Positions 10,797-14,405 of a DNA stretch of 14,405 bases are shown one piece after another (positions within the stretch are counted from its first letter, which is position 1; each line of letters begins with the position of its first letter). The notes under the pieces are model-generated. The model saw nothing but the letters and a program-made list of their open reading frames with translations. It was not told the origin of the DNA and did not search any database. The translations under genes were made by a program, and so were the position numbers. Source of the stretch: a bacterium (GTDB taxonomy: Bacteria > Patescibacteriota > Minisyncoccia > Phycocordibacterales > UBA918); assembly GCA_002710785.1 (NCBI GenBank), contig PAMC01000004.1, positions 2,288 to 16,692 on the forward strand, written 5' to 3'.

Positions 10797-11453
10797 ATGG
10801 AAACAAACATGGGTACGCTAATTCTCTTGCGACACACTGAGTCAGAGTGGAACGCCAAAGGCGTGTGGAGCGGTATTACTGACGTTGAGTTGAGTGATAA
10901 GGGGAAGGCTGATCGCGCGGTGGTCGCTAAGTCGCTTGATGAGCTCGGTATTCGCATCGATGTCGCGGTTTACACCGACCAAAAGCGCACTAAAGAAACG
11001 CTCGATGGAATGTGCGCGGCTGAGGTTCTGGCGCACGTAGAAACAGTCTTAGTGCCGGGCTTTAATGAGCGCAACTACGGCGAATACACCGGAATGGATA
11101 AGTGGAAAGTCAAAGAGGAGCTGGGCGAAGAGCAGTTTAATGCCATTCGTCGCGGCTGGGATGTGCCATTCCCTAACGGCGAGACCCTAAAAGAGGTGTA
11201 CGAACGCGTGGTACCGGCTTACCAAACACACGTGCTACCACGGCTGCAGCGTGGTGAGAATGTGCTCATCGTCGCGCACGGCAACAGCTTGCGGGCACTC
11301 ATGAAGTACCTCGACTCAATTCCCGACAGCGAGATCGCTAAGCTCGAGATGCTGATGAACCAAATGGTGGTCTACCAAGTTGACCAAGCGAGCGGACTTA
11401 AGATCAATAAAGAGGTGGTCGACACCGGCGTCGCGATAGAATCACACTTCTAA
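10797..11453 (+). CDS. gpmA: 2,3-bisphosphoglycerate-dependent phosphoglycerate mutase
   Basis: A 218-residue histidine phosphatase-fold enzyme that interconverts 3- and 2-phosphoglycerate. Seen: LLRHTESEWN (10-19) with the phospho-acceptor His13, GVWSGITDVELSDKG, YTDQKRTKETL, FNERNYGEYTGMDK with the catalytic Glu, and the second histidine in AHGNSLRALMKYLD (His161). The usual RHGES reads RHTES, so Thr replaces the motif Gly. The GVWSGITDVELS and NERNYGE blocks place it with GpmA rather than general phosphatases. It is slightly shorter than the roughly 230-250 residues common in the family, mostly at the C-terminus. PEP synthase follows after 37 bases. Confidence 0.9.
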   Translation: METNMGTLILLRHTESEWNAKGVWSGITDVELSDKGKADRAVVAKSLDELGIRIDVAVYTDQKRTKETLDGMCAAEVLAHVETVLVPGFNERNYGEYTGMDKWKVKEELGEEQFNAIRRGWDVPFPNGETLKEVYERVVPAYQTHVLPRLQRGENVLIVAHGNSLRALMKYLDSIPDSEIAKLEMLMNQMVVYQVDQASGLKINKEVVDTGVAIESHF

Positions 11454-11473
11454 TCCGCGGGACTGAAGAGGTG

Positions 11474-11482
11474 TGTCATAAT
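11474..11482 (+). promoter_or_regulatory. Extended -10 of ppsA
   Basis: TGT followed by CATAAT, ending 8 bases before the ppsA ATG. This suggests that ppsA has its own leaderless transcript even though gpmA lies just upstream. Confidence 0.45.
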
Positions 11483-11490
11483 ACTGGTGT

Positions 11491-13845
11491 ATGTATAAGC
11501 ACCTTCGTTTTTTCAAAGATATTAGCATCGAGGACGTGCCCGTGGTCGGCGGGAAAAACGCGTCGCTCGGTGAGATGTTTCGGGCTCTCACGCCCAAAGG
11601 CATTAACCTTCCCAACGGCTACGGCACCACCGCCGATAGCTACAATTATTTCTTAGATAGCGCCGGCATTCGCGACAAAATTGCTGAGCAACTCAATGGT
11701 TTAGATGTTCAAAACGTCACTGACCTGCAAACCCGCGGTGCGGCCATTCGGCAAATCATCCTCGACGCTGAATTTCCCGCTGATTTTGAAGAAGAGATTC
11801 GCAAGGGCTACCAGGAGCTCTGCGATACGCTCGGTTACCCCGACGTCGTGGTAGCAGTGCGCTCCTCAGCCACGGCCGAAGACCTCCCCAATGCGTCGTT
11901 TGCTGGTCAGCAAGAAACGTACCTCAATATCAGCGGAGTGGATCAGGTCGTCAAGCACGCCAAAATGTGCATCGCCTCACTCTTTACCGATCGGGCAATC
12001 GTCTACCGCGTCGAGAATGGCTTCGACCACATGAAAGTGGCGCTCTCAGTTGGCGTGCAGCAGATGGTAGCGGTCCGCTCAGAGGCGGCTGGGGTGATGT
12101 TTACCCTCGACACTGAGTCGGGCTTTCGCGATGTGGTTATGATCAACTCTATCTACGGCCTCGGCGAGAACATTGTGCAGGGTAAGGTGAGCCCCGACGA
12201 GTTTCTAGTGTTTAAACCGACCAAGGCAATTCTCAAGCGGAAGCTCGGCGCTAAGAAGCTCAAGATGATCCCCGGGCCCGACAGTACCACCGAAGACACC
12301 GACGTCTCCGAAGCTGACCAGCACCGCTTTTCAATCACTGATGAGCAAGTGCTAACTCTAGCCGAGTGGGGGATGGCTATCGAGGAGCACTATGGCAAGC
12401 CAATGGATATTGAGTGGGCGCTCGATGAGGATTACGGCACGCTCTTTATCGTGCAAGCCCGACCCGAAACGGTACAGTCCCAAAAAGACCAAACCTGCTT
12501 TGAGGAGTACAAGCGCACCGAAGACGGCGAGGTGGTCATTACCGGCACCAGTGTGGGCAACAAAATTGCGGCGGGTACCGCCAAGATCATCGAAGACATT
12601 TCCGACATTAGTGGCTTTGAGGACGGCGACATCTTGGTAACCACCATGACCGACCCCGACTGGGTACCAATTATGAAGCGCTCCGGCGCGATTGTGACCG
12701 ACCGTGGTGGACGCACCTGCCACGCTGCCATTGTCTCGCGCGAGTTAGGCATTCCGTGTGTGGTGGGTACCAGTAACGCGACCGAGGTCATCAACCACGG
12801 CGACGAGCTCACGGTGAGCTGTGCGGAGGGTGACGTGGGCTACGTGTACCGCGGTCGACTCAAGTACGAGATTGAGACGACCGACGTCGGTAACCTACCG
12901 CGGCCAGACACTAAGATTATGATGAATATCGGCTCACCCGAGCATGCCCTAACCTACGCCCAGTTGCCAAACGACGGTGTGGGGCTCGCGCGCGAGGAGT
13001 TTATTATCGATGCGCACATCAAGATCCACCCACTGGCGCTGCTGAAGTTTGATGAGCTGACCGACGAGGAGGTGCGCCATCAGATTCACGAGCTCACCAT
13101 TGGCTACGCGGATAAGTCGCAGTACTTTGTCGACAAGCTCGCGGAGGGTATTGCGCTGATTGGTGCCGGCTTCTACCCCAACGATGTCATCGTTCGCTTT
13201 AGCGACTTTAAGAGTAACGAGTACGCCAACCTCATTGGTGGTCAGCTGTTTGAGCCAACCGAGAACAACCCAATGATCGGGTGGCGCGGTGCCAGCCGCT
13301 ACTACCACGAAGAGTACCAGGCAGCCTTTGCGCTGGAGTGTGCCGCGCTTAAACGCGTGCGAGACAAAATGGGTCTTACCAACGTCAAAGCCATGGTGCC
13401 GTTTTGTCGCAACTTAGACGAGGCGCACAAGGTCATCGACATCATGAAACAAAACGACCTCGTCCAGGGCGAGAACGGCTTTGAGGTCTACATGATGGTG
13501 GAGATTCCGAGCAATGTCATTTTGGCAGAACAGTTCGCGGAGATCTTCGACGGCTTCTCTATTGGGAGTAACGACCTGACGCAGCTCACCCTCGGCGTCG
13601 ATCGCGACAGTCACATTGTGGCCGACGTCTACGATGAGAATAACGAAGCAGTGAAAGAGATGGTCCGCCGCACCATTGCCGTTGGTAAAGAGAAAGGGAT
13701 TAAGGTTGGTCTCTGTGGTCAGGCCCCGAGTGACAGCCCAGAGTTTGCCGAATTTTTGGTCAAAGAGGGTATCGACAGTATGTCTCTTGCTCCCGACACA
13801 ATCGTGAAGACCCGCATTGCGGCCGCTAAAATTGAAGGAAAATAG
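11491..13845 (+). CDS. ppsA: Phosphoenolpyruvate synthase
   Basis: A 784-residue, full-length PEP synthase (E. coli PpsA is about 792). It makes PEP, AMP and phosphate from pyruvate, ATP and water, and may run in reverse. Seen in order: VGGKNASLGEMF (20-31) and VRSSATAEDLPNASFAGQQE in the N-terminal ATP-binding half, LFIVQARPETV near its end, the mobile phosphohistidine domain GGRTCHAAIVSRELGIPCVVG with His411, and the C-terminal TIM barrel. The barrel shows GVGLAREEF, RFSDFKSNEYANLIGG, NPMIGWRGASRYY, EIPSNV and IGSNDLTQLTLGVDRD, and the catalytic Cys742 in GLCGQAPSD. All key residues are present. Pairing with gpmA points to gluconeogenesis or flexible lower glycolysis. Confidence 0.97.
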   Translation: MYKHLRFFKDISIEDVPVVGGKNASLGEMFRALTPKGINLPNGYGTTADSYNYFLDSAGIRDKIAEQLNGLDVQNVTDLQTRGAAIRQIILDAEFPADFEEEIRKGYQELCDTLGYPDVVVAVRSSATAEDLPNASFAGQQETYLNISGVDQVVKHAKMCIASLFTDRAIVYRVENGFDHMKVALSVGVQQMVAVRSEAAGVMFTLDTESGFRDVVMINSIYGLGENIVQGKVSPDEFLVFKPTKAILKRKLGAKKLKMIPGPDSTTEDTDVSEADQHRFSITDEQVLTLAEWGMAIEEHYGKPMDIEWALDEDYGTLFIVQARPETVQSQKDQTCFEEYKRTEDGEVVITGTSVGNKIAAGTAKIIEDISDISGFEDGDILVTTMTDPDWVPIMKRSGAIVTDRGGRTCHAAIVSRELGIPCVVGTSNATEVINHGDELTVSCAEGDVGYVYRGRLKYEIETTDVGNLPRPDTKIMMNIGSPEHALTYAQLPNDGVGLAREEFIIDAHIKIHPLALLKFDELTDEEVRHQIHELTIGYADKSQYFVDKLAEGIALIGAGFYPNDVIVRFSDFKSNEYANLIGGQLFEPTENNPMIGWRGASRYYHEEYQAAFALECAALKRVRDKMGLTNVKAMVPFCRNLDEAHKVIDIMKQNDLVQGENGFEVYMMVEIPSNVILAEQFAEIFDGFSIGSNDLTQLTLGVDRDSHIVADVYDENNEAVKEMVRRTIAVGKEKGIKVGLCGQAPSDSPEFAEFLVKEGIDSMSLAPDTIVKTRIAAAKIEGK

Positions 13846-13871
13846 GTTATTAAAAATTGTGTACACACCGT

Positions 13872-14084
13872 ATGGTTACTGTTGTCGGTCACCGTGGTGC
13901 AGCAGGATACGCAACCGAAAATACACTCGAGGCATTTGAGCAAGCGATTGCCATTGGCTGTCAGCGCACTGAATGTGACGTACGTCTCTCCAAAGACAGT
14001 GAATTGATCGTCATTCACGATGAAGACATCGCGCGGGTAACCAATGGCTCCGGACGAGCTAGACCGTCAGCTCATCTGCATTAA
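13872..14084 (+). pseudogene. Truncated glycerophosphodiester phosphodiesterase
   Basis: The first 62 or so residues match the N-terminus of glycerophosphodiester phosphodiesterases (UgpQ/GlpQ type). They include VVGHRGAAGYATENTLEAF with the catalytic His-Arg and Glu-Asn, ECDVRLSKDSELIVIHDE with the Glu-x-Asp metal ligands and the second His, and VTNGSGR. Family members are usually 220-250 residues, but this frame ends after 70, and from about 14058 the sequence is the 3' end of the converging gene. No continuation was found in other frames. It looks like a gene cut by a deletion or rearrangement joint. A fragment this short cannot form the TIM barrel. A chimeric assembly joint is also possible. 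Confidence 0.8.
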
Positions 14085-14405
14085 ACGCTCCTCCGGGGCT
14101 TATATCAAATACAGCGGTTGGTGTAAGTACCAGTAGTCCTCTGGTGACTCGTTCAGGGTTTTGTGTTTTTACCCACGCAACGGCAGCATCAAAATCATCA
14201 CCTTCAGTAACGTACACCGCCCCAGCTTTGATTTGTACGCCCACCATATCAGTCCATGCCGTGAGGGCGACATTAATGTCACTAGCAACATTAGCTACGG
14301 TTTTATCCATAAAGAAATCAAACGGCCAAATACGGTCACTATTCACCTTAATCATGGAAACCGGGACAGCATTCACGCCGTTTGGTCCCGTGGTAGCAAG
14401 CGCCT
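14059..14405 (-). CDS. Pyridoxamine 5'-phosphate oxidase-like FMN-binding protein (5' end outside window)
   Basis: The last 114 residues of a minus-strand gene. The frame stays open to the window edge, so the start is outside. The pattern ATTGPNGVNAVPVSMIKV, followed by FDFFMDKTVANVASDINVAL, a VGVQIKAGAVYVTEG block and an AVAWVKTQNP helix, fits the FMN-binding split-barrel family related to pyridoxamine phosphate oxidase. The phosphate-binding K-T after a phenylalanine-rich strand is typical. Members reduce or bind varied small substrates, so the role is open. The stop codon (14061-14059) lies within the tail of the truncated phosphodiesterase, tail-to-tail with no terminator between them. 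Confidence 0.72.
   Translation of the reverse strand, partial: ALATTGPNGVNAVPVSMIKVNSDRIWPFDFFMDKTVANVASDINVALTAWTDMVGVQIKAGAVYVTEGDDFDAAVAWVKTQNPERVTRGLLVLTPTAVFDISPGGAFNADELTV

Noticed and set aside
1..14405. UGA recoded as glycine, known in some Patescibacteria
   Set aside because: acyP, pilO, the PEP-synthase-sized genes and both endonucleases end or stay open consistently with UGA as stop, including an ATGA overlap at pilO.
1..14405. CRISPR array or Cas genes
   Set aside because: No regularly spaced direct repeats and no Cas-like frames were seen on either strand.

Overview
This window looks like a chromosomal segment of a Candidate Phyla Radiation (Patescibacteria, Parcubacteria-like) bacterium. 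That placement is an inference. It rests on compact gene packing, a PilM-PilN-PilO cluster followed by an unrecognised one-helix gene, an L19 with a long Ala/Glu tail, four tRNA genes without encoded CCA, LAGLIDADG endonucleases next to tRNA genes, and almost no Shine-Dalgarno sites. Most protein genes are GC-rich and on the plus strand. All four tRNA genes, both homing endonucleases and one gene cut by the right edge are on the minus strand.

Layout. At 1-1110 (minus) a LAGLIDADG endonuclease reads into tRNA-Ser(UGA), and its stop codon is the tRNA anticodon. At 1148-2523 there is a tight plus-strand set: YqgF/RuvX, a stand-alone tRNA-binding OB-fold protein and a DedA/VTT membrane protein. 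At 2577-5168 is the type IV pilus inner-membrane operon pilM-pilN-pilO plus one small unrecognised membrane gene. The segment 5169-6163 holds no convincing ordinary protein gene. It contains a candidate structured RNA with its own promoter and terminator, a decayed three-copy tRNA-Arg array with one intact copy, and a hairpin-rich stretch. At 6164-6607 is a four-helix membrane protein. The segment 6608-6939 holds a terminator, a displaced tRNA-Val 3' end and several hairpins, and is followed by tRNA-Val. At 7084-8796 are acylphosphatase, an RluA-type pseudouridine synthase and ribosomal protein L19. At 8843-9569 (minus) a second LAGLIDADG endonuclease stops one base before tRNA-Leu(GAG). At 9662-10732 are a DUF1761-type membrane protein and an anchored extracytoplasmic protein. 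At 10797-13845 are phosphoglycerate mutase and PEP synthase, two enzymes of lower glycolysis and gluconeogenesis. At the right end a truncated glycerophosphodiester phosphodiesterase runs tail-to-tail into a pyridoxamine-phosphate-oxidase-like gene that leaves the window.

The most interesting theme is what surrounds the tRNA genes. Ser and Leu each carry an AT-rich homing endonuclease fused to or touching their 5' end. Arg and Val each have a displaced copy of their own 3' end (22 and 19 bases) downstream, next to an inverted repeat. A second theme is expression. Several genes have a TATACT-like -10 element only 6-9 bases before the ATG, which suggests leaderless mRNAs, and no annotated gene has a good ribosome binding site. 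The third is the unidentified, well-folded RNA at about 5248-5439. No database search could be run, so all family names come from motif recognition.
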